64,000 bases of DNA, from NCBI GenBank assembly GCA_020632925.1, contig JACKER010000029.1, positions 1 to 64,000 of the forward strand, in the 5' to 3' direction. The notes beneath the pieces are model-generated. The model was not told the DNA's origin. It saw only the letters and a list, made by a program, of their open reading frames with translations, and did not search any database. Below are positions 17,471 through 28,689 of the stretch, piece by piece. The DNA comes from Alphaproteobacteria bacterium. Lineage in GTDB: Bacteria > Myxococcota_A > UBA796 > GCA-2862545. Both the position numbers and the translations under genes were made by a program. Each line of letters starts with the position of its first letter. The first letter of the stretch is position 1.

Positions 17471-19136
17471 GCCGCGTCGGGCGGGCCGGCCAGCCGGTCC
17501 GCGGACGCAGCGCGCGATCCGCCTCCTTGATCAGCGGCGGCTCGCTCCGGTAGTGGTCGGGCAGCCCGTAGCCGATGGGCTGGTTGCCGGCGATCACCAG
17601 CGCCCAGCGCCCCTCCCGGATGGCCCTGCGCATCGCCTGGTCCTCGGCGTCCCGGAGCGGGTTGCGCTTGCCCTGCAGGTCCCAGATCGCCTGGTAGTGC
17701 AGCGAGGGAGGACGACCCGCATAGACGGGGATCCAGGCTCCGAACGGTGAGAGCACCGGCCCGTCGACCTCACGGCAGGCGGCGACGAAGCGATCCCCGG
17801 CGGCGAGATCGGCGGCGTCGGGCAGCAGGCGCCTGGGCTCGATCATCCCGTAGACCCAGAACAGGTGGGTGACGATGGCCGCTGCCGCCACCCACCGACC
17901 CGTGGAGGTCGCGCGCGCCTCGGCGAGCAGCAGCCCGGCCCCCACCGTGATCAACCAGAACATGGGCGCGTGCACGTTGACGAAGCCGCCGTCGTGCATG
18001 CGCATCGCGGCGCACACGACCAACCCCGTCACGCCCAGCGCCCACGCCTCGAGCAGCGGCCGGCGGTCGACCGGGCGGCCGGCGAGCCGGTCGTCGCGCT
18101 GGCCGACGCGGAGCAGCCCCTCGGCCACCGGCATCGCCGCGAGCGAGAAGAACGCCACCGCCGCCGGGACGTTGTACACGCCCGAGCCGTCGGCGGGCGG
18201 CACGTAGGTCCCCCACCACGCGGAGAGCGTGCCCGCCGTCACGGGGAGCCCGGCCGCGGCCCACGCCGGGAACGAGCGTTGCTCGCGGACGGCGCGGATC
18301 AGCTGCCAGCCGCAGATCACGGCCAACGGCACCGCCAGCGGGGTCCCGAGCTCCCGCGGCGTGTCGGGCCAGGCGCGTGCCCAGGCGCGGCCGTGGCTCG
18401 CGGGGACCTCGAGGAGGTAGGTCAGGAACATCCCGCCAGAGCGCACCTGGAGCAGCGCCGTCAGCGCCACCACCGGCACGAGCGCGCACGCCAGGAAGGT
18501 CAGGGCCGAACGCCAGCCACCGCGCCATCCCGCGCAGAGCGCGAGCGCGGGCGCGAAGGCGAGGGCGTTGTGCTTGGTCAGGACGGCCGCCGCGAGGAGC
18601 AGGCCGCTGGCCACCGGCCCGCCGCGCGCCCCCGTCACGATCAGCGCGACCGACCAGCCGAGCAGGCCCAGCAGCAACCCGTCGGGGCGGACGATGTCGT
18701 AGAAGGCGCCGGCATGCAGCCAGGTCCCCAGGAACGCGACCGCAGTGAACACGGGGACGAGCCGGTCCCGGGGATGGTGTCGCCGGACGACGAAGGCCGC
18801 CGCGGCCGCGGCCGCCAGCGACCCGATGACGGAGACCAGGCGCCCGACCGGCGGGGACAACCCGACGACCGACCCGAGCGCCGCCACCACGGCCGAGTAG
18901 CCGGGCGGGTAGATGTACGGGACGAAGTCGGCGTTCGGCGGGACGTAGACCGGGAGGCCCCGTTCCATCCGCCAGGCGTGGGCGAGCATCCCGCCCTCCA
19001 TCCACTCCAGGTCGAAGGGGTACGGGAGGCGACCGAGCCACAGCCCGAGCAGGTACCCGAGGAACAGGACGCACGCGGCGCCGGGCAGCCACCGCTGCAC
19101 GATCTCCGACCCGCGCCCTCGCAGCCCGCCGTCCAT
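17451..19136 (-). CDS. GT-C/ArnT-like multi-pass membrane protein
   Basis: 561 residues with about ten to twelve hydrophobic helices. The first outer loop has an acidic pair (DLEWMEGGMLAHAWRM) and a PYIYPPGYS segment, features of dolichol- or undecaprenyl-phosphate-sugar transferases of the PMT/ArnT superfamily. It differs from the two longer paralogs nearby by lacking the soluble C-terminal half. An ATG start with TAGGTC 6 nt upstream and no strong Shine-Dalgarno site suggests a leaderless message. Together with its neighbours it forms a group that probably decorates lipids or surface proteins; this is inference. Confidence 0.75.
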   Translation of the reverse strand: MDGGLRGRGSEIVQRWLPGAACVLFLGYLLGLWLGRLPYPFDLEWMEGGMLAHAWRMERGLPVYVPPNADFVPYIYPPGYSAVVAALGSVVGLSPPVGRLVSVIGSLAAAAAAAFVVRRHHPRDRLVPVFTAVAFLGTWLHAGAFYDIVRPDGLLLGLLGWSVALIVTGARGGPVASGLLLAAAVLTKHNALAFAPALALCAGWRGGWRSALTFLACALVPVVALTALLQVRSGGMFLTYLLEVPASHGRAWARAWPDTPRELGTPLAVPLAVICGWQLIRAVREQRSFPAWAAAGLPVTAGTLSAWWGTYVPPADGSGVYNVPAAVAFFSLAAMPVAEGLLRVGQRDDRLAGRPVDRRPLLEAWALGVTGLVVCAAMRMHDGGFVNVHAPMFWLITVGAGLLLAEARATSTGRWVAAAAIVTHLFWVYGMIEPRRLLPDAADLAAGDRFVAACREVDGPVLSPFGAWIPVYAGRPPSLHYQAIWDLQGKRNPLRDAEDQAMRRAIREGRWALVIAGNQPIGYGLPDHYRSEPPLIKEADRALRPRTGWPARPTRLMFPGR

Positions 19137-19142
19137 CGCGCC

Positions 19143-19148
19143 GACCTA
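19143..19148 (-). promoter_or_regulatory. -10-like TAGGTC, leaderless spacing
   Basis: 6 nt before the ATG at 19136. The last base departs from TANNNT, so support is weaker than for the other sites. Confidence 0.25.
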
Positions 19149-19191
19149 CCGTGGTCGACGGACCCGGGCCACGCGGTGATAAGCGCGGCGG

Positions 19192-21882
19192 ATGGACCGC
19201 CGCCGCCGCGACTGGATCGTCCTGGGCGTGTGCGCCCTGCTGGTGGTGTACTTCCAGGCCGTCCGCTGGGACTGGTTCATCGACGACGCCGCGATCTGCT
19301 TCGCGTACGCCCGGAACCTGGCGAACGGCGAGGGCTTCGTCGCCGTGCCCGGGGGCGAGCGGGTCGAGGGCGTGAGCGACCCCACCTGGATGGCGCTGCT
19401 CACGCTGTTCCAGCTCGTCGGGCTCGACGGTTTCCACGTGGCCAAGCCGCTGGCGCTCGTGCTCACGCTCGCGTTGCTCCCCGTGATCCTGGACGCGGCC
19501 CGCCAGGCGCTGCCCGCCCCCGACAGCCCCGCCGCACCGGTCGCGCCCTTCGTCATCGGAGGCTCGGCGCAGATCGGGATCTGGGCGGCCTCGGGGCTCG
19601 AGAACCCGCTGTGGTGCCTGCTCCTCGGCGCCGCCATCGCCACGACGGTGTCCGGCGCGAAGCGCGGTCGCTTCCTGTGGCCCGGCGTGCTCTGGTTCCT
19701 GGTGACGTGGACCCGGCCCGAGGGCATCGCATACGCGGCGCTCGGCGGGTTCTGGTACCTCGTGGCCTCCCGCCGGGCGGGGCAGCGGACGCTGCGCGAC
19801 GGGGCCGGGCTCGCCGCGGTGATCCTCGTGCCCACGGCGCTGCTGTACGCCGCGCGCCTGTGGTACTTCGCCTGGCCCTTCGCCAACACCTACTACGCCA
19901 AGGTCGCGGTCCGGCCGTCGGGCGGCCTGTCGTGGACCGGGCGGGGTCTCGAGCAGGTGCGCGACTGGTCCGCGCGCCTGTGGGCCGGCTACGCGCTGCC
20001 GCCGATGGTGGTGGGGATCACCGGGCGCTCGGGTCCGTTGGCGCGCCGGGGGCTGGCGGTGGCCGCGGTCTGCGGGGCGCTCCTGCTGATCTGGCCCGCC
20101 CCGGACGCCCTCGCCCAGCTGTGGTTCTGGCCGCGGCTGCCGGCGCCCCCCGTCGCCTGGCTGCACCTGCGCACGGGGTTGCTGGTCGCGGGTGCCGTGC
20201 TCCTGCCGCTGTTCGGCGTGGGTCGGCGCGGCTTCGAGGTGGTGGGCCTGTCCTGGCACCTCGCCCTGTTCACGGTGGTGTTCTCGGCGATGGTCGGCGG
20301 GGACTGGATGGGCGCCTACCGCTTCATGAACCCGCTGATGCCGCCGTTCGCGATCCTGGCGGCGGTCGGCGTCCACGAGCTCGGCGCATGGCTAACGTCG
20401 GTCCTGCCCGACCCTCCCGAGAAGGCGCGTTCCCCCTGGTCCGACCTGGCCTGGCTGGGGGTGGCGCTGGTCGTGCTCGCCTGGCTGCCACCGAACCTCT
20501 CCCAGGTCCGCGACCACGCGCTCTACAACATCAACGAGACCCCAGCGATGGTGTCGTACCGGGTGCGCTACTCCAAGGAGACGGCCGCGCGGGCCTTCTG
20601 GGAGGAGCCCATCGTGAACCTGGACATGGACCAGGGGGCGCACCTCTGGCTCGCACCCGAGTTCACCGAGATCGACATGGCCGGGCTGATCGACGTGCCC
20701 ATGGCCCACCACCGGTACAACCAGCGCGCCTTCGTCCAGGAGTACGTGTTCGAGCAGCACCCGCCCACCTTCGCCCACGTCCACCTGTGGTGGGCGAGGT
20801 TCTCGGACTTCGAGTCCTACGACGCCTGGAGCGAGATGTTCCCGCTGCCCGCGTACCAGGACATCCCTCCCCTGCCCCCGCACCTCGGGACGTGGGCGCG
20901 CCGATCGTTGGTGGAGGCGCCGAGCTGGACGGGCACGCCGGGCCGGCGCGTGGCGTTCGGCGGCGGCGTGGTGGTCGAGGGCGCCGAGGTGCCCACCGTC
21001 GGGGCGCCGGGCGAGGACCTGTACGTGGAGATCGGCCTGCGGACGCTGTGGGAGCGCGAGCGCGCGTTCGGCGTGATCCTGTTCCTGGCGGACCCGGAGG
21101 GCGTTCGCGCGAGCTGGGCGATCCCGCGCGGCATGGGGCTGATGCCCGTGGGACAGTGGCGCACCGACCGGGTGGTGATCGAGCGCAACGCGCTGCGGCT
21201 CCCCGACGATCTGCCGGAAGGCACCTACGACCTGGGCGTGGTGTTGCTCGGCCCCGACGACCAGGCCTGGTTCCCCGGGGGACCCGCCTCCGAGCCCGTC
21301 GGCCCCGAGGTCCACCTGGGCGTCGAGGACGCGCGGCTGGCGCGCTCCGAGATGCGCATCGAGGGCCTGGTGCACGTGGTGTCCCCGGCCGAGCGGGACG
21401 CGGCGGCGGACGCGAGCGAGGCGAGCACCCTGCGCCAGGCGAGCGACGGGACCTGTGAGGAGGCCGAGCGCTCCTGGGTGCTGACGAAGCGCCACCACCC
21501 GCGGGACGAGGCGGACGAGGCGGCTCGCCGGCCCCGGGTGAGCGCCGCCCTCGCGGCGTGTTGGGCGGGACGAGCCGAGCGCGACCCGGAGCGAGCGCCG
21601 GAACACCTCGCGCGCGCCCACCGCTGGGACCACCGGTCGCCCGAGCTCGCCCGGGTCGGAGCCCCCGTCGGCGAGAGGCTCTGGGCGTCCGGGAAGGCCG
21701 CGTTCGACCGCGGGGCGTGGGCCGACGCCCAGGCGGACTTCGAGGCGCTGCTCGCCTTCCAGCCCTGGCGCTCCTGGGCGCGCCGCTACGCGGAGGAATG
21801 CCGGGACCGCCGGCTGGGTCTGGTGGGTGACCACCGGATCGACCGGACGGACTTCACAGATCGAGAACAGGATCGCCCTTGA
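19192..21882 (+). CDS. large multi-pass membrane protein, GT-C glycosyltransferase-like (paralog 2)
   Basis: 896 residues. It shares with the protein at 11787 the motifs IDDAAICFAYARNLANG, GVSDPTWMALL, SGLENPLW, TRPEG, ANTYYAK, MAHHRYNQ...EYVFE and the C-terminal YAEECRDRRLGL. About ten helices precede a soluble C-terminal half of about 400 residues with a beta domain (ERAFGVILFLADPEG, PEGTYDLGVVLLGPDD) and helical repeats. The order of acidic loop, Pro/Tyr loop and soluble tail fits a GT-C enzyme with an added substrate-binding part. Divergent from the 561-residue relative; 55 nt lie between their starts. Specificity unknown. Confidence 0.75.
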   Translation: MDRRRRDWIVLGVCALLVVYFQAVRWDWFIDDAAICFAYARNLANGEGFVAVPGGERVEGVSDPTWMALLTLFQLVGLDGFHVAKPLALVLTLALLPVILDAARQALPAPDSPAAPVAPFVIGGSAQIGIWAASGLENPLWCLLLGAAIATTVSGAKRGRFLWPGVLWFLVTWTRPEGIAYAALGGFWYLVASRRAGQRTLRDGAGLAAVILVPTALLYAARLWYFAWPFANTYYAKVAVRPSGGLSWTGRGLEQVRDWSARLWAGYALPPMVVGITGRSGPLARRGLAVAAVCGALLLIWPAPDALAQLWFWPRLPAPPVAWLHLRTGLLVAGAVLLPLFGVGRRGFEVVGLSWHLALFTVVFSAMVGGDWMGAYRFMNPLMPPFAILAAVGVHELGAWLTSVLPDPPEKARSPWSDLAWLGVALVVLAWLPPNLSQVRDHALYNINETPAMVSYRVRYSKETAARAFWEEPIVNLDMDQGAHLWLAPEFTEIDMAGLIDVPMAHHRYNQRAFVQEYVFEQHPPTFAHVHLWWARFSDFESYDAWSEMFPLPAYQDIPPLPPHLGTWARRSLVEAPSWTGTPGRRVAFGGGVVVEGAEVPTVGAPGEDLYVEIGLRTLWERERAFGVILFLADPEGVRASWAIPRGMGLMPVGQWRTDRVVIERNALRLPDDLPEGTYDLGVVLLGPDDQAWFPGGPASEPVGPEVHLGVEDARLARSEMRIEGLVHVVSPAERDAAADASEASTLRQASDGTCEEAERSWVLTKRHHPRDEADEAARRPRVSAALAACWAGRAERDPERAPEHLARAHRWDHRSPELARVGAPVGERLWASGKAAFDRGAWADAQADFEALLAFQPWRSWARRYAEECRDRRLGLVGDHRIDRTDFTDREQDRP

Positions 21883-21890
21883 CCGAGGCC

Positions 21891-21899
21891 TGGTATGAT
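21891..21899 (+). promoter_or_regulatory. extended -10 element TGGTATGAT
   Basis: The TG extension plus TATGAT lies 21 nt before ATG 21921. TTGACC at 21879-21884 is too close to be its -35. Confidence 0.4.
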
Positions 21900-21920
21900 G
21901 GGCGGATGGAGGTTGGAAGC

Positions 21921-24503
<2,583 letters not shown>

Positions 24504-24509
<6 letters not shown>

Positions 24510-24527
24510 CGGCGCGTTCCGTCAGGG
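24504..24527. terminator. bidirectional hairpin containing both stop codons
   Basis: CCCTGACGG and CCGTCAGGG form a perfect 9-bp stem around CGCGTT. The TGA of the plus gene and the TGA of the minus gene lie in opposite arms. No U-tract follows on either side. Confidence 0.5.
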
Positions 24528-25361
24528 AGCGGAGCGCTCCAACCACGACGACAACGCCGCGGCGCCCACCAGCGTCGCGTGCACCTCGTACCAGGGTGGT
24601 TCCTCGGGTGTGGGGGCACCGAACGACCCGGACTCGGTCTGGAGGCTGAGCAGGAGGTCCACCGCTGGCGCCAGCGAGCCCGGATCTGCTCCCGCCATGC
24701 AGGCGAACAGGATCTGCTCGCCGAACTCGTCGCGCTCCAGCGTGGTGGTGCGGGTGCGCTGGGCCAGGGCCCCCGTCACGAGCTCGTCGCGCAGCTCGTC
24801 GAGGCAGGTCGCGGCGCGGGTCAGACACCCGTTGCCCACGGCGATCGCCTCGATCCAGGCGGCGTGCCCGCTGTACACGCCACCACCGTCCCGAAGCTCG
24901 GCGCACACCCAGCTCGATGCTTCCGGACGCATCCCGCGCTCCGGGCAATAGAGCGCCTCCACCAGCGCATAGTTCGGGGTCGCCTTCTGCCCGGGTGTGG
25001 GCGTCCAGGTCGGCGGGCCGTCGGGGAGGCGCGCGCTCGGATCCCAGGCGCGTCGACGCGGATCGGTGCCGCTGTCCAGACCCGCCACCATCCGCGCCTG
25101 CTCCGCGCTCAGGCGCTCCGAACGCCACACACGGAGCATCTCGGCGTACATGATCGGCAGGTCGACCCGAAGCTCGTCGGTGTCGGGCGTGTGCTCCGCC
25201 AACCACGCGATCGCGCGCTGCACGCCGACACGAGCGGCCTCCTCCCGGGCGCAACGCGCGGCGCACGGGAGCGGAGCGTCCAGGGGGAGCGGGAACGTGA
25301 GCTGCACCGGCGGCGGCTCGACGGTGCCGCCACACCCGGTGACCAGCAGGGCGACGATCAC
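24522..25361 (-). CDS. lipoprotein of unknown function coupled to phosphofructokinase
   Basis: 279 residues. The GTG at 25361 gives a short leader with lipobox (ALLVTGCGG). The mature part is largely helical (VQRAIAWLAEHTPDTDELRVD, AAWIEAIAVGNGC, PAVDLLLSLQTESGSFG) with scattered cysteines. The last of these segments resembles prenyltransferase/squalene-cyclase type alpha-alpha repeats, suggesting a toroid fold, but no catalytic motif is evident. The start overlaps the phosphofructokinase stop by 4 nt (GTGA), so the two are co-translated. Why a cytosolic glycolytic enzyme is coupled to a lipoprotein is unclear. Confidence 0.7.
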   Translation of the reverse strand: MIVALLVTGCGGTVEPPPVQLTFPLPLDAPLPCAARCAREEAARVGVQRAIAWLAEHTPDTDELRVDLPIMYAEMLRVWRSERLSAEQARMVAGLDSGTDPRRRAWDPSARLPDGPPTWTPTPGQKATPNYALVEALYCPERGMRPEASSWVCAELRDGGGVYSGHAAWIEAIAVGNGCLTRAATCLDELRDELVTGALAQRTRTTTLERDEFGEQILFACMAGADPGSLAPAVDLLLSLQTESGSFGAPTPEEPPWYEVHATLVGAAALSSWLERSAP

Positions 25362-26659
25362 GTCTCGCGGCGCGGTCCGAGCGAGAACGCGGGCAGCTTG
25401 CCGGTCCGCGTCTCGAGGAAGCGCGCCAGGTGGTGGAAGTCGCTGCCGGGCTGCACGAACCGCACCTGGGTCACGAGCGTCTCCGGATCGACGAGCTCCT
25501 GGAACGGCACGTACCGCAGGTCGAGCTGGCCCGAGACGCTCACCATGTGACCGTCGAGCCCCTCCTCCACGAGCGCGCGGTACGCCCCGATACCGAGCTG
25601 CGACCCGAGCATCACGTCGTACGCGTGGGGAGCCGCACAGCGCGACTCGTACCCCAGCTGCACGCCCGTCACCTTCTTCTTGCGGCCGGTCCGCGCCTGG
25701 TACCGCGCGGTCACCACGCTCGACATCGCGCGGCCGAGGTTCACCGTGCCGAGCGAGACGTGACCGTGCTCGTCGCGCGCCACGCCGTCGAGGAAGCCGG
25801 GGGGCAGCATCTCCGCGAGCCCCTCCGCCAACACGATCACCGCCCAGTGGGCGCCGCGCTGCTCGCGGGCCAGGAGTACGTCCACGATGTGGTCCGCCAC
25901 GCGATCCACCAGGAGGTGCCCGCGCTCGTCCCGCCACTCGGGGCCCACGTCCTCGACCGCGACCACCAGGCTCGCCTCGCCCGCGATCCCCACCCCGTAC
26001 GACAGCCACCCGGCCTTTCGACCCATCGTCTCGACCAGGAAGCAGGCGCTGGTCGCCTCGGCGTCCGCGGCCAGGTTGAGGACCGACTTCGCCATGAAGT
26101 CGACGGAGGTGAAGAACCCGAAGGTGAAGTCGATGCCGTGGTAGTCGTTGTCGATCGTCTTCGGCAGGTGGACGATCCGCACCCGGCGGGCCTCGGGCGG
26201 CAGGCGATCCTGGTACAGCTTCAGGAAGTTGGCCGTCTTGAGCGTGTCGTCGCCGCCGATCGAGATCAGCGCGTCGATCTGCAGGTCCACCAGGGCCTCG
26301 TACACGTGGCGCAGCCGCGCCGTCTTCTCGGGATCGTCGAAGTCCGACGGGCCCTTGATCTTCGCGCCGGGGTTCGCGCGCGCCGTGCCGATGACGATGC
26401 CGCGCTCGTTGCGGATCCCCCGGACGTCCTTCTCCGTGAACACCCGGTAGTGCTCGTCGGGGAGCAGCCGGTGCGTGACCGGGTGGTACTCCTGGAGGTT
26501 GGTGTACCCGTGGAAGAAGCCGACGACCTCGCGCCCGTCCTCGAGGAAGGAGATCGCGGCCGCTGAGATCACCGCGTTGGCGGCGGGGGCCGGGCCCCCC
26601 GAGAAGACGATGCCGACCCGGCGGATGGCATCACCCGCGCGACGTTCGGTGAGGGCCAT
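25358..26659 (-). CDS. pfp: pyrophosphate-dependent 6-phosphofructokinase
   Basis: 433 residues. It catalyses the reversible fructose 6-phosphate/fructose 1,6-bisphosphate step with PPi as phosphoryl donor. Motifs: SGGPAPAANAVI at the phosphate-binding loop, GGDDTLKTA, and PKTIDNDY with the catalytic Asp. GGDD in place of the GGDG/GGDGS of ATP enzymes, and Lys before TIDND, mark the PPi-dependent group. MGRKAGWLSYG and GVQLGYESRC are further family blocks. GGAG lies 7 nt before the ATG. A following lipoprotein gene overlaps it by 4 nt. Confidence 0.92.
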   Translation of the reverse strand: MALTERRAGDAIRRVGIVFSGGPAPAANAVISAAAISFLEDGREVVGFFHGYTNLQEYHPVTHRLLPDEHYRVFTEKDVRGIRNERGIVIGTARANPGAKIKGPSDFDDPEKTARLRHVYEALVDLQIDALISIGGDDTLKTANFLKLYQDRLPPEARRVRIVHLPKTIDNDYHGIDFTFGFFTSVDFMAKSVLNLAADAEATSACFLVETMGRKAGWLSYGVGIAGEASLVVAVEDVGPEWRDERGHLLVDRVADHIVDVLLAREQRGAHWAVIVLAEGLAEMLPPGFLDGVARDEHGHVSLGTVNLGRAMSSVVTARYQARTGRKKKVTGVQLGYESRCAAPHAYDVMLGSQLGIGAYRALVEEGLDGHMVSVSGQLDLRYVPFQELVDPETLVTQVRFVQPGSDFHHLARFLETRTGKLPAFSLGPRRET

Positions 26660-26821
26660 GGAGCGCTCCAGGATCCGATCCGAGGTGGCGACGTGCCCCT
26701 GGTGGATCGATCCGAGGGCTACGACGTCGAACAGGCCCTACCCCCGTCGACGCGCCGCTTGTCGGCTCGTCTGGAGGCAGGACCCGTTCGCGACCCACGA
26801 CACAGAGGGTCGAGGTCGAGA

Positions 26822-27073
26822 TCAGCCGGTGTGCCGACCCGTGTGCATCGGGCCGGTGTGCGTGTCCGTGTCCGCGTCGGTGTCCGCGTCCGTGTCGGAG
26901 TCGGTGTCCGTGTCGGAGTCGGTGTCCGCGTCGGTGTCGGTGTCCGAGTCCGTGTCGGCGTCGGCGTCACCGTTGTCGAGGTCGGACGCGTCCGGGACGT
27001 CCTTGTTGGGATCGGTCGAGGTACTGCACGCACCCAGCATCAGCCCGGCCAAGAGAATCCACCACGTCCGCAT
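26822..27073 (-). CDS. small Asp/Thr-repeat lipoprotein (copy 1)
   Basis: 83 residues. ATG 27073 follows GGAGG and gives a leader with lipobox (LAGLMLGACS). After STSTDPNKDVPDAS comes a run of DTD/DAD units of about 38 residues, ending in THTG, then GPMHTGRHTG. The protein has no globular part, so it looks like an acidic tether or a Ca2+- or metal-binding tail; the three HTG steps at the end add histidines. A sister gene of exactly the same length lies directly upstream. Function unknown. Confidence 0.75.
   Translation of the reverse strand: MRTWWILLAGLMLGACSTSTDPNKDVPDASDLDNGDADADTDSDTDTDADTDSDTDTDSDTDADTDADTDTHTGPMHTGRHTG
26859..26976 (-). repeat. coding DTD/DAD tandem repeat
   Basis: Hexamer-based GTCCGT/GTCGGN repeats, read on the minus strand as GACACGGAC-type codons, encode the acidic tail. 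The same block recurs at 27281-27396, and a shorter relative lies in the gene at 55848. Confidence 0.75.
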
Positions 27074-27197
27074 CGACAACCTCCGAACCACCACGGTGTA
27101 CCACGCCCCCTCACGACACGCCACATCCAGTCATCGTTCCACGATCGCCCCACGATCGCGATCGCGTCGAATCGGATCCGATGCCACAAACACGTAC

Positions 27198-27217
27198 AGG
27201 CCCCCCGGGGGGAGCCT
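27198..27217 (-). terminator. GC-rich hairpin after small lipoprotein copy 2
   Basis: AGG, C6, G6 and AGCCT form a near-perfect inverted repeat just past the end of the 27243-27494 gene and before copy 1. No clear U-tract is present; it may terminate or attenuate read-through between the copies. Confidence 0.35.
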
Positions 27218-27242
27218 GCGGTGTGGACCACGGAGACAGCGA

Positions 27243-27494
27243 TCAGCCGGTGTGTCGACCGGTGTGCATCGGGCCCGTGTGCGTGTCCGTGTCGGCGTCG
27301 GTGTCGGCGTCCGTGTCGGAGTCGGTGTCCGTGTCGGAGTCGGTGTCCGCGTCGGTGTCGGTGTCGGAATCCGTGTCCGTGTCCGCGTCGCCGTCGTCGA
27401 GCACCGGCACATCCTTGTCCGACGTGCTCTTGTCGTTGTCGGTACAGGCGGCGGCGAACAGCAGTGCGGCGAACGTCAGGGTGTGCAGCTTCAT
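27243..27494 (-). CDS. small Asp/Thr-repeat lipoprotein (copy 2)
   Basis: 83 residues, the same length as copy 1. The leader (LLFAAACTDND) differs, but after KDVP the acidic repeat and the final HTGPMHTGRHTG are the same almost residue for residue. The two genes therefore differ in the exported part near the lipid anchor and agree in the tail. The ATG lies at 27494. A frame extending upstream exists but lacks any signal. Probably the product of a recent tandem duplication or gene conversion of the tail. Confidence 0.75.
   Translation of the reverse strand: MKLHTLTFAALLFAAACTDNDKSTSDKDVPVLDDGDADTDTDSDTDTDADTDSDTDTDSDTDADTDADTDTHTGPMHTGRHTG
27281..27396 (-). repeat. coding DTD/DAD tandem repeat (second copy)
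   Basis: Nearly identical in sequence to 26859-26976, with a few synonymous or D/A-swapping changes. Confidence 0.75.
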
Positions 27495-27588
27495 GGGTGT
27501 GGCTCTCTCTCGTGCGAGTGTCGTGGTCCAGGTCCGTTGCTCTCGGCGCCGGGCCCACCATGTTGTGCCACATCTTCGGATCGATCGC

Positions 27589-27603
27589 GACCGATTTTCG
27601 GTC
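27589..27603. other. small inverted repeat
   Basis: GACCGA and TCGGTC pair around TTT. It lies in the 286-nt gap between copy 2 and the RNase Z gene, where I see no other feature. It could be an operator or a weak terminator. Confidence 0.2.
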
Positions 27604-27780
27604 AGGCTCGCTTCCGTCGATGGAAGGCGGATCATGGCAGGGGGGACAGAGAACGCGGGCGCCCCGGAGGGCCGCTGGGCTCCCGAAGCGTACGAACCAT
27701 AGCGCGCCCCTCCGAGAATCGGCAAGGCCCGGGATGACGGTGCAACGCTCGGTCCACGCGATCGCCCGCGCGGATCGGCC

Positions 27781-28689
27781 TCACGGGCGACTCGGCAACG
27801 TGATCCGGTCGAGATCCCGCACCGCGTGGGCATCCGGGTGGATCGCCCCCGCCTCCTCCAGGAAGGCCTGTACCGTCGGATGGCGCTGGCTGAAGTGCGT
27901 CAGCACCAACCTCCTGGCGCCCGCCTCCACCGCGAGCCGTGCGGCATCACCGGCCGTCATGTGGCCTCGTTCCCTGGCTTCGGCTGCCTCACTCTCGAGG
28001 TAGGTCGACTCCGCCACCAGGAGATCCACGTCGCGGGCGAGCGCGATCGCCCCGGCACAGGGGCGGGTGTCCATGACGAAGGCCATGGAGCGACCTCGCT
28101 CGAGCCAGCCCACGTCCCGCAACGAAACGCTGCGTCCGTCCACGTCCACCCGACCGTCCCGGAGGAGGATCCCGGCGGCGGGTCCCTTCACGCCGGCGGC
28201 GCGCAGGCGCTCGGGATCCAGACGCCAGCGGTCCGGATCCTGGATCCGGTACCCCCAGGACTCGACGGTGTGATCCAGGCGCGCCGCGATCACCGCGGGA
28301 GGACCCGGCTCCTGCTCCCCCTCGACGGACAGCGGGCAGGGCCGGAGCCGGCTCTTGTCGAGGAAGATCGAAGATCGGCGGAGGCGATCGTAGTAGACCT
28401 GGCCAGACGCCGGGTATCGGACGGGGATCTCGTGCGGCACGCCGTCGAGGCTGATCCGCTGGATCATGCCGGCGAGGCCCAGGCTGTGGTCGCCGTGGAA
28501 GTGCGAGACGCAGATGTGCGTGATCTGGCTGGCGCTGACCCCGGCCAGGAGCATCTGGCGCTGGGTCCCCTCCCCGGGGTCGAACAGGAACCCGCGTCCG
28601 TCCCACAACATCAGGTACCCGTTGTGGTTGCGGTACCGGGTGGGCACCTGGCTCGCGGTGCCCAGCACGACCAGCTCTCGCGTACTCAT
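27781..28689 (-). CDS. rnz: ribonuclease Z (tRNA 3' endonuclease)
   Basis: 302 residues. Metallo-beta-lactamase fold nuclease that removes 3' trailers from tRNA precursors. Zinc-binding motif SHFHGDH at about 62-68, then FDPGEGTQRQ before it, AESTYL, and the family end motif LTHFSQRH near residue 270. These match RNase Z rather than other beta-lactamase-fold hydrolases. Its ATG overlaps the stop of the radical SAM gene (ATGA), so the two are translationally coupled. Confidence 0.93.
   Translation of the reverse strand: MSTRELVVLGTASQVPTRYRNHNGYLMLWDGRGFLFDPGEGTQRQMLLAGVSASQITHICVSHFHGDHSLGLAGMIQRISLDGVPHEIPVRYPASGQVYYDRLRRSSIFLDKSRLRPCPLSVEGEQEPGPPAVIAARLDHTVESWGYRIQDPDRWRLDPERLRAAGVKGPAAGILLRDGRVDVDGRSVSLRDVGWLERGRSMAFVMDTRPCAGAIALARDVDLLVAESTYLESEAAEARERGHMTAGDAARLAVEAGARRLVLTHFSQRHPTVQAFLEEAGAIHPDAHAVRDLDRITLPSRP

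Noticed and set aside
21879..21899. TTGACC plus TATGAT as a standard sigma70 promoter
   Set aside because: The spacer is only 9 nt; an extended -10 reading is more likely.
26693..27737. Plus-strand frames rich in SVSASVSES and VRVGVGV repeats
   Set aside because: They are the reverse reading of the DTD-repeat lipoprotein genes, which have lipoboxes and ribosome sites on the minus strand.
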